Origin: Oegoconia quadripuncta
Lineage: Eukaryota; Arthropoda; Insecta; Lepidoptera; Autostichidae
DNA: 64,000 nucleotides
Assembly (NCBI GenBank): GCA_949316235.1
Contig: OX438741.1
Span: 19,531,124-19,595,123, forward strand
Reading direction: 5' to 3'
Shown here: in pieces, positions 45,951-57,172 of the stretch
How positions within the stretch are numbered: position 1 is the first letter of the stretch
How the letters are laid out: every line of letters starts with the position of its first letter
Notes under the pieces: generated by a model
Databases searched by the model: none
Told to the model about the DNA's origin: nothing
What the model saw: only the letters and a program-made list of their open reading frames with translations
Program-made: the position numbers and the translations under genes

Positions 45951-46177
45951 AGCTGTCCGCCCGCGGCTTCGCCTGCGCGAATAACTTCATCGCGGGAATT
46001 TGTATATCCCGCGGGAACTACATACACACTTTATCGGAATAATATCCTATGTCTTAATCCAGGGTATATTCTACCTATATACCAAATTTAAACTAAATCC
46101 GTTCATCCGTTTCGCCGTGTTTGAGTGACAAATAAACAAACAAACATCCAAACTTTCGTATTTATAATATTAGTTAT
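45951..46177 (+). repeat. Insect repeat 'actagctgt..cccgcggcttcgcc', copy 1
   Basis: actagctgtccgcccgcggc at the start, aaatccgttcatccgtttcg inside, and cgtatttataatattagtt at the end. Abundant in lepidopteran and other insect genomes; class not settled here. Confidence 0.75.
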
Positions 46178-46416
46178 ATTCATTTCGTCCATAACCTAGA
46201 TTTAAACACTGTATCTTTTCACATATTTCGATTGATACAATTCAAATTAAAAAAAATGAATATTTTATTTTCGCACCCAATGCTATGGAACATCAACAAG
46301 ATCCAAATAGAATTAAAATTGTTTTAGGAGAACTTAGCATATTCTACAACGCAATAAATTTCATCGTGCTGATTTTAATTTAATACCTATTGTAGGTTTT
46401 ACAACTAAATACCTAA

Positions 46417-46448
46417 ACTGAACCTAAAGCATTTGCTTTAGGTTCAGT
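46417..46448. repeat. 15-bp hairpin
   Basis: actgaacctaaagca, 2-bp loop, and its exact reverse complement, close upstream of the LINE. Confidence 0.85.
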
Positions 46449-46587
46449 ATAGTAGGTTAGCAGAAAGCCAAACTCGAAACCAGTTTTTAATAAAAAAAAA
46501 AAAAAAAAAAGCAAGGTTCAGCCCTTAGATTACGTATCTTCTTCAGTATCGTTATCGATTACTTAACACTGATACGCGATTAAAAAT

Positions 46588-48515
46588 TAATGCTCGAATT
46601 CTAACTTCACAATTAGAAGTTGCAGAAGCTTTTGAAAAATTCTTTACTAATATTCCAATATTAACTACAAAATCTCTGAATTCATGTCCCACACTCGCTG
46701 AATCGCTACTTAAACAAAATGTGGAGATTTGTGACTCCCATTTTAGATTTAATCATGTAAGTCCTATAGACATCTTAAAAGCATTTCGTTCTTTAGACAA
46801 GAAAAAAACTGCCGACCTTCACGGTTTATCAGTAAAAATTATTAGTGCCCTAATTGATTGTATTTCACCACACTTAGCTTATATCTTTAATAAATGTAGT
46901 GATGATGGCATATTTCCTGATCTGATGAAGCACAGTAAAGTCATACCTTTATTTAAAGCCGGTAGTACATCAGACCCCTCTAATTTTAGACCTATTTCAA
47001 TACTACCGACTCTCAGCAAAATCTTTGAAAAAATTATATTAAATCAGATATCGAGTTATTTTTACAGTAACAATCTAATGTCATATAAACAATTCGGTTT
47101 TACTAGGGACCGCTCGACAACCGATGCAGGTGTCGAGCTCTTACAATATATTTTTGAGGCTTGGGAAAATGCGCAGGATGCAATGGGAGTATTTTGCGAC
47201 TTGTCCAAGGCCTTTGATTGAGTTCATCACGACAATTTAATCAGGAAATTACGTCATTATGGTGTAACCGGCCGAGTTCTCGACCTTCTGAATTCTTATT
47301 TGAGTAACCGAGTTCAGAGGGTTGATATCAGTGGGAATACATCGTCAGGGTCGACAGTCTGTATGGGCGTCCCACAAGGCTCCATTCTCGGACCATTTTT
47401 GTTTTTGGTTTACATAAATGACTTGCCAAACCTTGTAAAGGATAAACATGAAATAGTATTGTTTGCTGACGATACCTCTGTATTGTTTAAAGTAAATAGA
47501 CTAAAATTAAATTATGACGACGTGAACAACGCTATTTCTCAAATAGTAGAATGGTTTACGGCAAATAATTTGTTACTGAATGAGAAAAAAAACTAAATGT
47601 GTTAAATTTGTACTGCCTAATGTCAGGGAGGTGCCCACAAGTATAATGATAAAAAATGTCACTCTAGACCTTGTTGAGTCCACTGTATTTTTGGACGCCA
47701 AATTACAATGGGGTCCTCATATCCATAAATTGGCGAAGAAGCTCAGCTCTGCAGCGTATGCAGTCAAAAAATTTAGACAAATATCGGACATAAATACTGC
47801 TAGATTAGTATATTTTAGTTATTTCCATAGCCTGATGTCTTACGGTATCTTGCTGTGGGGAAATGCCGCGGTTTGTATTTATATAAATACAATCTTTGTT
47901 TTACAAAAACGAGCCGTTCGCGCAATTTATCAATTGAGACCTGCAGTGTCACTTAGAGACAGATTTAAAGAGTATAATATTCTAACCTTTTCGTCACAGT
48001 ACATTTTTGAAAATCTAATATTATGTCAAAAAAATTATAGCATCATTTAGGAAAAATAGTGATAAACATGATGTCAATACAAGAAACAAAGATAAACTTA
48101 CAGGTCACATAAGTCGCCCCCACATAACCCTTTTTCAATAAAGTTCCTGTTGATGTACAAAATCTTCCTTTCAATAAATTTAAAGATACTATAAAACAGA
48201 AACTTATTAAGAAAGCATATTATAAAATATCAGATTATTTAGATGATAAACAATCATGGACATAACCATCCCGTTCGCATAACCAGGCTATTTCACAATT
48301 AATAATGAAATATTATAATATAAAATAATAATTTTGTAATATAAAACCTTTTTTTAAAAGAGCAACCTCTCGAGTTTCTTGCTTGTTCTTCTCAGGGGAA
48401 AATTGCCTTTTGAACAAGCAGTAGCTTTAAAAATGTAGAATCTGACTATTTTAAGTGTACCTTGTGTACACAAAATAAAGCATTTTTTGATTTTGATTTT
48501 TGATTTTACATTGAC
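46588..48515 (+). pseudogene. Jockey/CR1-type LINE reverse transcriptase, 5' truncated
   Basis: Domains in order: N-terminal remnant (NARILTSQLEVAEAFEKFF); RT fingers with DLHGLSVKI, KVIPLFKAG and NFRPISILPTLSKIFEKI; palm motif FCDLSKAFD followed by an in-frame TGA at 47219-47221 where relatives have Cys (FDCVHHD); GVPQGSILGPFLFLVYINDL; catalytic LFADDTS near 47460; then ANNLLLNEKK, where a poly-A slip near 47590 shifts frame; and KCVKFVLPN ... LQKRAVRAIY thumb/connector. Beyond 48050 the C-terminus KVPVDVQNLPFNKFKD ... DDKQSWT is out of frame again. The 3' UTR ends in a gattttgatttttg tail. The endonuclease domain and 5' end are absent. Not functional. Confidence 0.85.
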
Positions 48516-48652
48516 CAATGAGAAACCATCAAATTGCCGAGTGCGCGATGGGCCAACCAATCAAATGTCCGAACGTAACCGATGACAATAATGATGAAAT
48601 TAAGTAATAGAACACCAGAACGATTGAAAGCATTTTTATTCTATTACTGATG

Positions 48653-49613
48653 AGTAGAGGAAAGTAACCAAATATGGAATACCGTTTTGTTTTTTAGGCA
48701 TAAATAATATATATTAAAGAAATCAATAACTTTTATTCGTAATTATAAACAATCATATATTTGCGCTCTAAATAGTAACAGTCTTTTTTATATTTATTTA
48801 TTATAAGTACTGTAAATTCTCAAAATCAAAATTAACATAAAGGTATCTAATAATGGAATAGGTACCTCAAATATGGATCACTATAGAAACTATCAAAAAT
48901 CAACCTTCAATGAGTATCTCTATGAACTTTATCAGTCAAATTTAAAAAGGAAGTAGTTCTTCTTCCTAATGTAGTGGTTGCGGCTTCATCTGGAGGCAGT
49001 TTCTTTTTCTGGCATAAGCCAAACCAAGTACATCTCGGTACATCAAAGTGATTTTTATATAACCCATTTTTTTATCTCTCAACCACGTTTATAGCCTCTG
49101 CCATATAATCTGTATTCCATTCTTTTCGTTTTGCTTTTGTTTTGATAGCCGCCATTCTAATAAAACAAGATCAAAATCAAAATACTGAGTTGGATGGGAT
49201 AGTCCATATTTGGACCCCATGAACTGTCCATATTTGGGATTTCTCCATAATTTAAACTTATATTCGTATTTTTCAAATTTCAATTAAAATATTGCAATTA
49301 AATGCCTCCAAACTATCAAACAAACATTTATACAATACATATAGAGGCAATAAATATAATAATATTTGCTATTATATTACGAAAAATACTTAATATTTAC
49401 GTACTTGAATAAGTTTTCTGAAAGCAACAAAACAAAACTGTTTCACCATGGGCAAGGCACTCGCTGGACTGACACGTCGAATCCGGTACGCGTGTATAGG
49501 GATAGATACACATAAAAGATTACTAATTATTACGTCTAGAAGTCTTTGTTTACACGAAATGCCGGTATTCCAAATTAGGGATACTATTCCATATTTGGTT
49601 ACTTTCCTCTACT
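48653..49613. mobile_element. Pogo-like DNA transposon, internally deleted
   Basis: Perfect 29-bp TIRs (48653-48681 and 49585-49613; outer part agtagaggaaagtaaccaaa). The interior keeps the start of a transposase on the minus strand and no DDE domain. The motif ccatatttgg occurs in both TIRs and inside (caaatatgg at 48868, ccatatttgg at 49204 and 49229), as transposase-binding sites would. A TA target is possible on the right (ctac|ta) but not clear on the left. Confidence 0.75.
48900..49154 (-). pseudogene. Pogo/Tigger-type transposase N-terminal HTH fragment
   Basis: From ATG (49152-49154): MAAIKTKAKRKEWNTDYMAE then AINVVER, stop (TAA at 49072-49074), then after it KNGLYKNHFDVPRC, KKKLPPDEAATTTLGRRTTS. 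The layout (basic start, helix-turn-helix with A..L..VPR.TL, then LPPDE....LGR) is that of Psq/CENP-B-like DNA-binding domains in pogo transposases. It ends before the catalytic domain. Confidence 0.7.
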
Positions 49614-49949
49614 ATCCTTCTACAAAAAATTAGGAACATTAAGAATATAGGATGTTACACCACAAAAATTTTGTATGGACTGATGAGGAAAATTATTATT
49701 ATTTGGGTAGTACAAATGAAGATATAACACGAAATCAGGTACGTTAATTTTTAAATCTCTTCGGCGAAAACATGATAATTAAGATCCACCTTTGACTTGG
49801 TAATTTGGTTTGATAATCTAATAAACTTTTGGTTAATTACTTTAAATTTTGTGAGCAGGTCGGGATTTTCATGAGACCACCGTAATATGATTTGTTATTT
49901 AATTATAAATCAGGAAACAACGGAAACAGGAATATTGCCAACAGGATTT

Positions 49950-50035
49950 GGTGACCTATTGGTATAGTGGGTGGTATCCTGCTTTCGAAATCAAAGGTTG
50001 CGGGTACCAATCCTACTAGGGTATTTGTATAACGT
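49950..50035 (+). repeat. SINE-A head fragment, decayed
   Basis: ggtgacctattggtatagtg and caaaggttgcgggtaccaat retain the tRNA-like arrangement with a mutated B box. Confidence 0.45.
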
Positions 50036-50072
50036 TATTCCTCTATGGTATAACGAATAAGAACATTTCTCG

Positions 50073-50397
50073 AGCTGATTTAACCATTAAACGGAAACTA
50101 TATGCCAAAGGCTATTATAAAATTTCTGACTATCTGGATGATAAGAATGCGTGGACATGAACCGCTCGGCAATATCCAGTATATTTTATTCTTATTTTTC
50201 TTTATCGAATCATAAATTTTACAATTATTTCAAATTGTATTTGTATTGACTTATTTAAAAACAGCTACCTCGGAGTTTCTTGCTCGTTCTTCTCTGGGGA
50301 GACTGCCTAGTGAATGAGCGATACCTGTATGTCATGACGATTTCAAATGTTATTCTTATAACTTTCGAAATAAAACATTTTTTATTTTGATTTCGAA
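50073..50397 (+). pseudogene. Jockey/CR1 LINE 3' end
   Basis: Encodes ...IKRKLYAKGYYKISDYLDDK then NAWT stop, followed by the 3' UTR (catgaaccgctcggcaatat, ggagtttcttgctcgttctt) and attttgatttcg. Confidence 0.8.
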
Positions 50398-50616
50398 GTC
50401 TCTGATCATAGATAGTCGAATTAGAGCTAATTTGTTTTGTTGCCCTTTGCATAATGACAAAAGTCTGAAGACGGCGCCTGAATTTTGCCAAGGAACTCCT
50501 TAATGGAATTTATGTTTTGCACTAAAATAATATGTGATAATCATGATGGAGTATTAAAAGCTTGTTATCTTATTTTATCATTATTATCAATGGACTGCTG
50601 CTAATATGTTGATATA

Positions 50617-50715
50617 CAGGGTGAATTTGAATTCGTGTAATTCCTGTTTGCCGAATGGTGACTCTGCTCCTGCTTCCGAACAACTTCCACTAACCAGTCG
50701 AATTGGTTTTTTTTA
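50617..50715. mobile_element. Half copy of a small TIR element
   Basis: Starts TA|cagggtgaatttgaattcgt, matching the terminus of the 140-bp element at 54353. The other end is not found. Confidence 0.45.
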
Positions 50716-50751
50716 CCCGAGTTTTAACGTGAACTGTCTGAAAATTATTAT

Positions 50752-50905
50752 TATTATTAAGAGCCCATAGTGTCCCACTGCTGGGCAATGGCCTCCCCCA
50801 TCTGTTTCCAGTCGTTTTTGTTCTTGACGAGTGCAAACCACTTATTAAAATCGTCAAGCTCGTCTCTCCACCGTTTTCGCGGTCTGCCACGTTTGCGTCT
50901 GAAAA
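50752..50905 (-). pseudogene. RTE-like LINE C-terminus, short copy
   Basis: Minus strand: cgtggcagaccgcgaaaacg encodes RGRPRKR. The tail cactgctgggcaatggcctc matches 17311-17535. Confidence 0.7.
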
Positions 50906-50909
50906 TATA

Positions 50910-51390
50910 TAAAAGAAAAATCCGCGATTAATTGATGCATTTGAATTAAATGCACGCTTGCTAGATCGTACATAAGTATAATAATAATAAAGTTCATGAT
51001 ATGGATACCCTAAAACACCAGGTTTCGGTCATTATGTAAATTTTCATTTCCAAATGTCTTGGATTGTGCTATTTGACAATACAAGAAATTTGTACGATTA
51101 TTGGCAACACAGGAATCAACACGAGTAACCTTAGTTCTTTATTCACTGCAGGGGCATGGCCTCCACTCACACGTACACATAAATATGAATAAAAGATGAA
51201 GGTTTGAAGAGATCTTCGTAAAAAAAAATTAAAGGTTAGTCTCAACTTTAAGCTGTTACGAATTATTCGACTGTTAACACCAAAATGCAATAGATGCAAA
51301 CATTGTGCCCCATTTACCTAAATACGTTTCAAATATTTCTTAACACGTCACCAGTTTAAACTATTTAATGGAAAAACGCACGCATCCAGA
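50910..51390. other. Unassigned sequence
   Basis: Nothing recognised. Confidence 0.35.
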
Positions 51391-51394
51391 CGTC

Positions 51395-51557
51395 TCATAG
51401 GCGCCGCGCATTGCGGTAACAGAAATACGCATGCGCCGAAAGTTCACAAACGAAATTGAACTTTAAACTGTGAACGATTGAAATTGCTAATATTGTGGAT
51501 GTATTTGGTGCATGTGTCCCAGAAAGAGGTTCTAGCGATGGTGGTGAAGAGGAACAG
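51395..51557 (+). promoter_or_regulatory. Possible promoter with NRF1/Ewg-like site and first exon
   Basis: The GC-rich start (gcgccgcgcattgcgg) is followed by cgcatgcgcc (51428-51437), the core of the NRF1/Erect-wing motif found in insect housekeeping promoters. About 120 bp on, gaggaacag|gtaattg is an acceptable splice donor (exon end 51557). Two frames are open near the end (VDVFGACVPERGSSDGGEEE, or an ATG frame starting MYLVHVSQKEV). No downstream exon was found. Confidence 0.3.
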
Positions 51558-51559
51558 GT

Positions 51560-52375
51560 AATTGATAGAAATGCTAATTCATGGTATATTCAATTGGAAT
51601 ATAAATCGATATAATTCTCGAAGTACTTCACGGTTAGCAACGTATGAGAATATTAATACGGGTCATTGACCTGCAGTGCTGTCAATGACTGAAGTCTTTG
51701 AAGCTCAGCGCATTGTTGCAGTTCCTGTCAATATATTCAACTCGCCTATCTAGGGAGGAATTCTCTTAGCCCAGGGAAAATACGGTAAAAAATTAGCTTA
51801 GCTAGACATAATTCAGAACCGACTTATATAATTGCTATCTTATAGAGATATATTAGAGATGTAATTTTGAATAATTAAGCCTAAATTAACAGGCGCTTAG
51901 TCCAGATTTTTTTAGAAAACCCTCTTTTATATTTGTATCTTAATAATAATAAATACTAATTGACATTTAATTGGGTAGACTTTTGACACATTTAACTTAT
52001 TGATGGATTAAAAACTAAGCATGTTATAATTAAGCATGCATGTGCTTTAGCTGAAAATGTCGAGCTTTATCGCAAATAAAAATGAGAACTAATATTTTGT
52101 AACGATAATTTCATTAAATGTTTTGAATTTAAAGAAATACCCATCAATTCAGTATTTTTTTTAAGAATCACATTGTTTCAACTTTAGCTTATTTTGTTAC
52201 TTAGTACTTGCGTTTCTTTGTGGGATAGTAGATGGCGTTATTCATTCTTTAATTTGATGCAACGTTGACAGGTTATCAATTACATTTTAGAAGAGGCTTA
52301 CACTAGGATACGTAATTAATTTGTTTGAAATTATCTATTTATTTCTTCTATATTAACATAAAAAAAATCGACTAA
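51560..52375. other. Unassigned AT-rich sequence
   Basis: Nothing recognised; could be intron if the exon above is real. Confidence 0.3.
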
Positions 52376-52379
52376 AGTT

Positions 52380-52680
52380 ATTGTATCGAGTTACCTGACC
52401 ACCTGTTTCAAGGAACGTCGACTTGTCCCTTACTGGCATTATATGTCAGTTATACACACCACCTTATCCCAAATGGGGATGTCAGTGATATCCCAAACTG
52501 AGGCGCTTGGATGTTCCAAACATCCACGGTTCACCTTACGAAATATAACAGAAATGCACACGTGACAGGAGGTGAGCCTGTAGACATTTTTTGATGGAAT
52601 ATCCCTTAGTCCACCACAGGAAAAGACGAGTAAGCTCTATTCGTTTTACGTGCTGAAACCACACAGCATTACAATAATTA
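52380..52680 (-). repeat. Dispersed repeat, inverted copy
   Basis: Minus-strand match to 35130-35370: gtggtttcagcacgtaaaac, tgcatttctgttatatttcg, gaaccgtggatg. Confidence 0.55.
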
Positions 52681-52684
52681 ATCA

Positions 52685-53100
52685 TTGTTTTACTGCTGTT
52701 CATTCGAGAAATAATTTCGATAGTTGATACATCTTTTTCCCTCCCTAACGAATGTTTCTAATATTCTCTGAATATACTTCGTCTAGTCTCATAAATATGA
52801 ACAGATAAGAGGTTCTTCGACCAAAAGTTATTATAGTAGACTAAGAAATAATGTTGGGTATTAAATGGTATTTTGTTATCACCAGACTATAAAATCTGAT
52901 AGTTAACCTACCAAATAATAATGTCCCTGTTAAGTTTAATGTTTTGTATGGTCTCTGTAAGAGACTTGAAATTTCATATTTCAGTCGAAAATGAATTTTG
53001 TCTGTTCTAGAAGTATGAAAAATTGTATGGGGTACAGCATACGGTAGATTATAAATTATACATTCTTTCCGCGATATTGGAGGAACAAGTGGCTTTTAAA
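52685..53100. other. Unassigned sequence
   Basis: Nothing recognised. Confidence 0.35.
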
Positions 53101-53102
53101 TT

Positions 53103-53427
53103 ATTTTTCAACATACTTGCTCGTAACGTTGATCTAATTTCACCGGTTTTAGATATGTCAAGCAGCTCATAAAGCAATTTTTATTAATTTACACAATTAT
53201 ATTCTATATGCGCAAAGAACATAAGTCACATACAGCCGACTGATAACACCATCAGCACAGTGAATAAAATACCGCTGATATCCATGTGTTATGGAGATCA
53301 GTAATAAAATATGCTCGAAATAGTTTTTTTTTTTTCAAATTTTGAACTGGCTCGTACCGCTGCGCCAGCCAGCAGGCAGCGCGCTGCGTGATTTTTTATT
53401 CTGTTTCCTCGCAAGTATGTTGAAAAA
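53103..53427. repeat. Inverted-repeat-bounded segment
   Basis: tttttcaacatacttgc near 53103 is the reverse complement of gcaagtatgttgaaaaa near 53410. The ~320-bp segment between may be a small TIR element; the target duplication is not clear. Confidence 0.45.
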
Positions 53428-53574
53428 CGTCATACGATATACGCGCGTATATTGGTTAAACTTCCGGGCTGAAATTCCGCCTCATGTGTTATAGCCACCA
53501 TAAAGCACTTACCTACATCGTAATGTACTATAATTTATTGTGCATAGATTAAAGTAAATTTGTATTTTTTTTTG

Positions 53575-53720
53575 TATTTGCGACCGCACGACGACAGCTA
53601 CATTTCCAATATAAGCAGGTCTCGCGGCGGCGGCGTTCGCTTTTCCGACAGGGTCGCGCGGCCAGCACTGAGCGTGTTACGGTCGTTGACTCGTCGAAAG
53701 TACGATAAAGCTTTTACAAT
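53575..53720. promoter_or_regulatory. GC/CpG-rich block
   Basis: cgcggcggcggcgttcgctt and gacagggtcgcgcggccagc stand out from AT-rich flanks. Promoter-like by composition only. Confidence 0.2.
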
Positions 53721-53837
53721 CAAATAAACTAAATCATACAATTGTATCTTCATCTGTAACATTCTCAGTTCTAGCAATTCATGTGTGGATTAAGGAGCCA
53801 CTTCAATATTCTTTTAATATATTTTACTAAATATTTC

Positions 53838-54080
53838 AAGATCGGCAAACAAAATCGACTACCACGTACGACCACCCTGTGGAACGGACTTCCTGCAGCG
53901 GTATTCCCGAACGAGTACGACAATGGAACCTTTAAGAAACGAGCCTACACCTTCCTCAAAGGCCGGCAACGCATCTGTGACTCTTTTGGTGTTGGGGGTG
54001 TCCATGGGCGGCGGTGATTGCTTTCCATCAGGTGATCCGCATGCTCGTTTGCCGCCCTGTCAAATAAAAAAGAAAAAAGC
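53838..54080 (+). pseudogene. LINE C-terminus and 3' end (RTTTLWNGLP family)
   Basis: Encodes RLPRTTTLWNGLPAAVFPNE then TFKKRAYTFLKGRQ and VGGVHGRR stop. This is a C-terminal tail common to insect jockey-like reverse transcriptases (R..A.WN.LP..VFP..Y....FK). The 3' UTR caggtgatccgcatgctcgt ends in an A-rich tail. Confidence 0.75.
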
Positions 54081-54352
54081 GACTGGTTTGCTACTAAATA
54101 AGCAATCCAGCTTCTTTGTAACATCCAACAGCAATCGATATGATTTTGCTGAGATGGTTTTTTTCGATTAGAATCTACTGCTCCGATAGATACGCCCAAA
54201 AATTCTCCACTTAACCATATTTAGGCTTCAGAATTCGTTGTCCATCCTTGGCTTTACGGCAACCATCACTACACTGCTATCAGTATCAGTATTAAAAATA
54301 TAACACTACCTATGTGTTATATTTATGAAACGAATATTTAGTCGATGCCATA

Positions 54353-54492
54353 CAGTGTGAAATTTAATTCGTGTATGTCCTGTGTTAGCAGAATTCAGCC
54401 GAAAGTTGGACTTCCATACTAAAGGTGGTTTCAGAATGGTTTACTTTTGATCGAATTTGACTATTGCGACACAGGAATTTAAATTCACCCTG
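54353..54492. mobile_element. 140-bp TIR element (MITE) flanked by TA
   Basis: Ends cagtgtgaaatttaattcgt / reverse complement cagggtgaatttaaattcct (17 of 21 positions match), with TA at 54351-54352 and 54493-54494. No coding potential. Mariner-type by its target site. Confidence 0.6.
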
Positions 54493-55041
54493 TATACATT
54501 AAAATACGAAATCATTTAGCAAACTCTTAAAAAAGGCTCATCCAATAGACAACAGATGTATCCACGCTAATATTTATACATATTGTCCGTCGGTTTGTCA
54601 CCTCCTCACGACTAAATCCAGAGCCAATCGTATTGACATTTAGCAAACATTTAGCCTGTGATTTGACGAAGGACTCAGGCTAATTTTCACAGTAAAAATT
54701 TAAGGATTCTATAGCCGCTGCTGGCGGAATGCTAGTCAGTTATAAAAGAACACGGACCCAAGACTCGTGATCAAAGCCAATCAATAGTTTTATATCTTTC
54801 AGAAGGACGTCACGAAAATTGTTGTCATATTTTCGATGCTGCAGATGTAAAACAAATGACGAAAACAAGACCGAATTTTGATAAATCAATAGGATGATAT
54901 CATAATGTAAGTGATATCACGCAGACAGAGCTATCAAGTTAATGTTTTTGCCACTTTTTGCTTAATGTTATGCTATACCTGCACCAAATTTTAACATATG
55001 TGGTGAAAGAATTGGATTAGCCCGATGTAACTTCTAGCAAT

Positions 55042-55100
55042 AGTAAAACCGGATAAGTGCGAGTTTGACTCGAGCACCGAGGGTTCCGTCCGTACAAACT
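55042..55100 (+). repeat. Lepidopteran 'ccgg..aagtgcgagt..gggttccgt' repeat
   Basis: ccggataagtgcgagtttga then ctcgagcaccgagggttccg matches a dispersed element I recall as very common in Lepidoptera. Confidence 0.55.
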
Positions 55101-55181
55101 TGAATGTGGGTAGTTCGTATATCATGGAAATCAAGTGTCGATATTCATATATTTTTTATGTCATATAATTATAAATCAATG

Positions 55182-55731
55182 GGGATGGGCCGAATTTCGT
55201 TTCATGTTCCGTTTAACTGAATTTCGGTGGCTTGAACTGATATTCGACTTGGGGAGGGGGGGGGGGACTGAAAATCAGCAAATCGGCTGAGCCCCTACAC
55301 AGTTTGACCTAATTTATTATCAATAATTAATTACTTGTTTATTATTATTCATTATTAGGTTCAAATGTCGAATATTCTGTACAAGAAAACTATTTTGGCT
55401 ATTGTTTTGTAAATAATTTGAGAATTTGGGTCATCAATGTCTACTTAATTTCAATTTAACTCTAAATAAAAGCTTAACAAGAGATGGTGCCTCTGTCGGC
55501 TTGGTTATCGACGTTGAAATATTAGTTGAAGGCAGGACGTTGCATTTGTGCAAATTATCGGTTATGCTTCACCCTAACTTGGTTGGTCAAAGCAGATGTA
55601 GGCTCTGTACAGTCAGTACTAGAGCGCGTAAATAAGTTAAGACGTGTTGCACTCAAGAAAGCGCTGTGAGAGAACCGAACTTAGACCGAAATTCGGCCGA
55701 ATCGTGTTCGGTTCAATTCGGCCATCTCTAC
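55182..55731. mobile_element. hAT-like element, non-autonomous
   Basis: The ends gggatgggccgaatttcgtt and (reverse complement) gtagagatggccgaattgaa form imperfect TIRs. Flanks aaatcaatg (55173-55181) and aaattaatg (55732-55740) agree at 8 of 9 bases, fitting an 8-bp hAT duplication. Subterminal ttcggc/gccgaa motifs recur at both ends. A 69-codon frame (55426-55635) is not recognised as transposase. A poly-G run lies at 55256-55266. Confidence 0.55.
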
Positions 55732-56054
55732 AAATTAATGATTAAGAGATTTTTTCCTTTACTTGTGCCATGAGACCTTGCCAAATTTCTTAATTTATTT
55801 GCGAGAGTCAACCGCTTTAATTTCTTTATTGATTTTATATACCGACACAAGATACAGCAGCCTGAAGACCATGGCATAACTGAGGACTCGCGACCCGTAC
55901 CGTACCGTACGTACGTAGTAATGTGCCAAGGTACGGAACGGTATAAATGTAAGAAATATAATTTCTGATTATATATGACTTCATACGATTGACTACATTG
56001 ATAGTAAATTAATTTATGTACCCACCTATGACATAAATTGTAAACAAATTAATA

Positions 56055-56440
56055 CCTATATGACTGCTAAATTGCAGAGCCTCGAACACCGTCGCAAAGT
56101 CGCCTGTCTCTCAGTTTTTTATAGGATGCATTTTGGGGAGTGTGCGTTGGAAATACGTAATGTTATTCCACCGTCGCCTTTCCATCTTCGGACCACTAGG
56201 AGTGGGGAGGGATTCCACCCGTATATAGTCAATATACCGAACATTCGCACTAAGAAGTTCGACTCTTGATTCATCATCCAAACAGCCAAGGCATGGAACT
56301 CCCTTCCGGCGTCAGTCTTTCCTGAATCCTACAACCTCGGGATCTTCAAGGGCAGCGTGAAAAAGGTATCTACTGGGATCGCGTGCTTCATTTTCGACCG
56401 CATCGTCACTTTCCATCAGGTGAGTTTATGGTAAAAAAAA
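56055..56440 (+). pseudogene. LINE C-terminus (LEHRRKVACL family)
   Basis: Encodes LQSLEHRRKVACLSVFYRMH then FGECALEIRNVIPPSPFHLR, RTKKFDS, an in-frame TGA, FIIQTAKAWNSLPASVFPES and YNLGIFKGSVKKV. This is the C-terminal region of insect jockey-type reverse transcriptases. The tail is shared with 9349 and 42025, ending in an A-run near 56440. Dead by its stop and 5' truncation. Confidence 0.8.
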
Positions 56441-56444
56441 TCAG

Positions 56445-57040
56445 TTTGTGGACGCTTTACGGTTCGATAAGACGAGTTTGAAAAATAATTTTAGCCAGAA
56501 AAATAATGACAGAGGATCTGGCTCTGGGTATAGTATTATTCTTAATTTCAATGAGCCCAATTATAACTTATCTTCCTAGGACTTGTCCAAGGCTATCTTA
56601 TAGTAGCCCGGACAGCCGGACCCACAAAAATTCGCTTATCGAGGAATGGCCGAAATAGCATGCATTGTGACCGAAATAGAAATGCCTAAACCAATGCCAA
56701 TAATTTTATCTTGTGTACCGAAATATAAGAAGGTTTATTCTGTCCGGATAATAAAATATATCATAAAATGTTGTGTTGGGTTACATCCGTAACGTCATTA
56801 GAGGCTTCACTGCAAATCAACGTTCTAGTATAGGAGTTTATATGAGTATTACCTATATGCTATAAACTCAATCTGAGCTGGAGACCTTTTTGGCTTCATT
56901 TTTGCGTGTAAAATTGTCTTATCCGACTGACCTAGGAAGGTGGGTAATGTTTTTAGAGTGTATGTGATATATGGAGTTTCCTATGTTACCTGCTGTAGTC
57001 TAAACGACTTGACTGATTATAAAGTGCGTTGTTAGATTGT
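56445..57040. other. Unassigned sequence
   Basis: Nothing recognised. Confidence 0.35.
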
Positions 57041-57043
57041 GAA

Positions 57044-57172
57044 ATATACATACATACATACCTGTTTCCCGTAGGGGTAGGCAGAGACCACAGACATCCA
57101 CTTGCTACGATCCTGACACACCTCTTCTGCTTCCTTCACTCTCATGGGGTTGTTCATACTTGCTCGTCGGTT
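57044..57172 (-). repeat. LINE 3' end (KGQVK family)
   Basis: catacatacatacctgtttc then ccgtaggggtaggcagagac. On the minus strand it encodes the MRVKEAEEVCQDRSKW-type tail, matching 12655-12745. Confidence 0.65.

Noticed and set aside
53945..54199. 84-codon minus ORF and 82-codon plus ORF over the LINE end
   Set aside because: Both are alternative frames of the LINE C-terminus and 3' UTR at 53838-54080.
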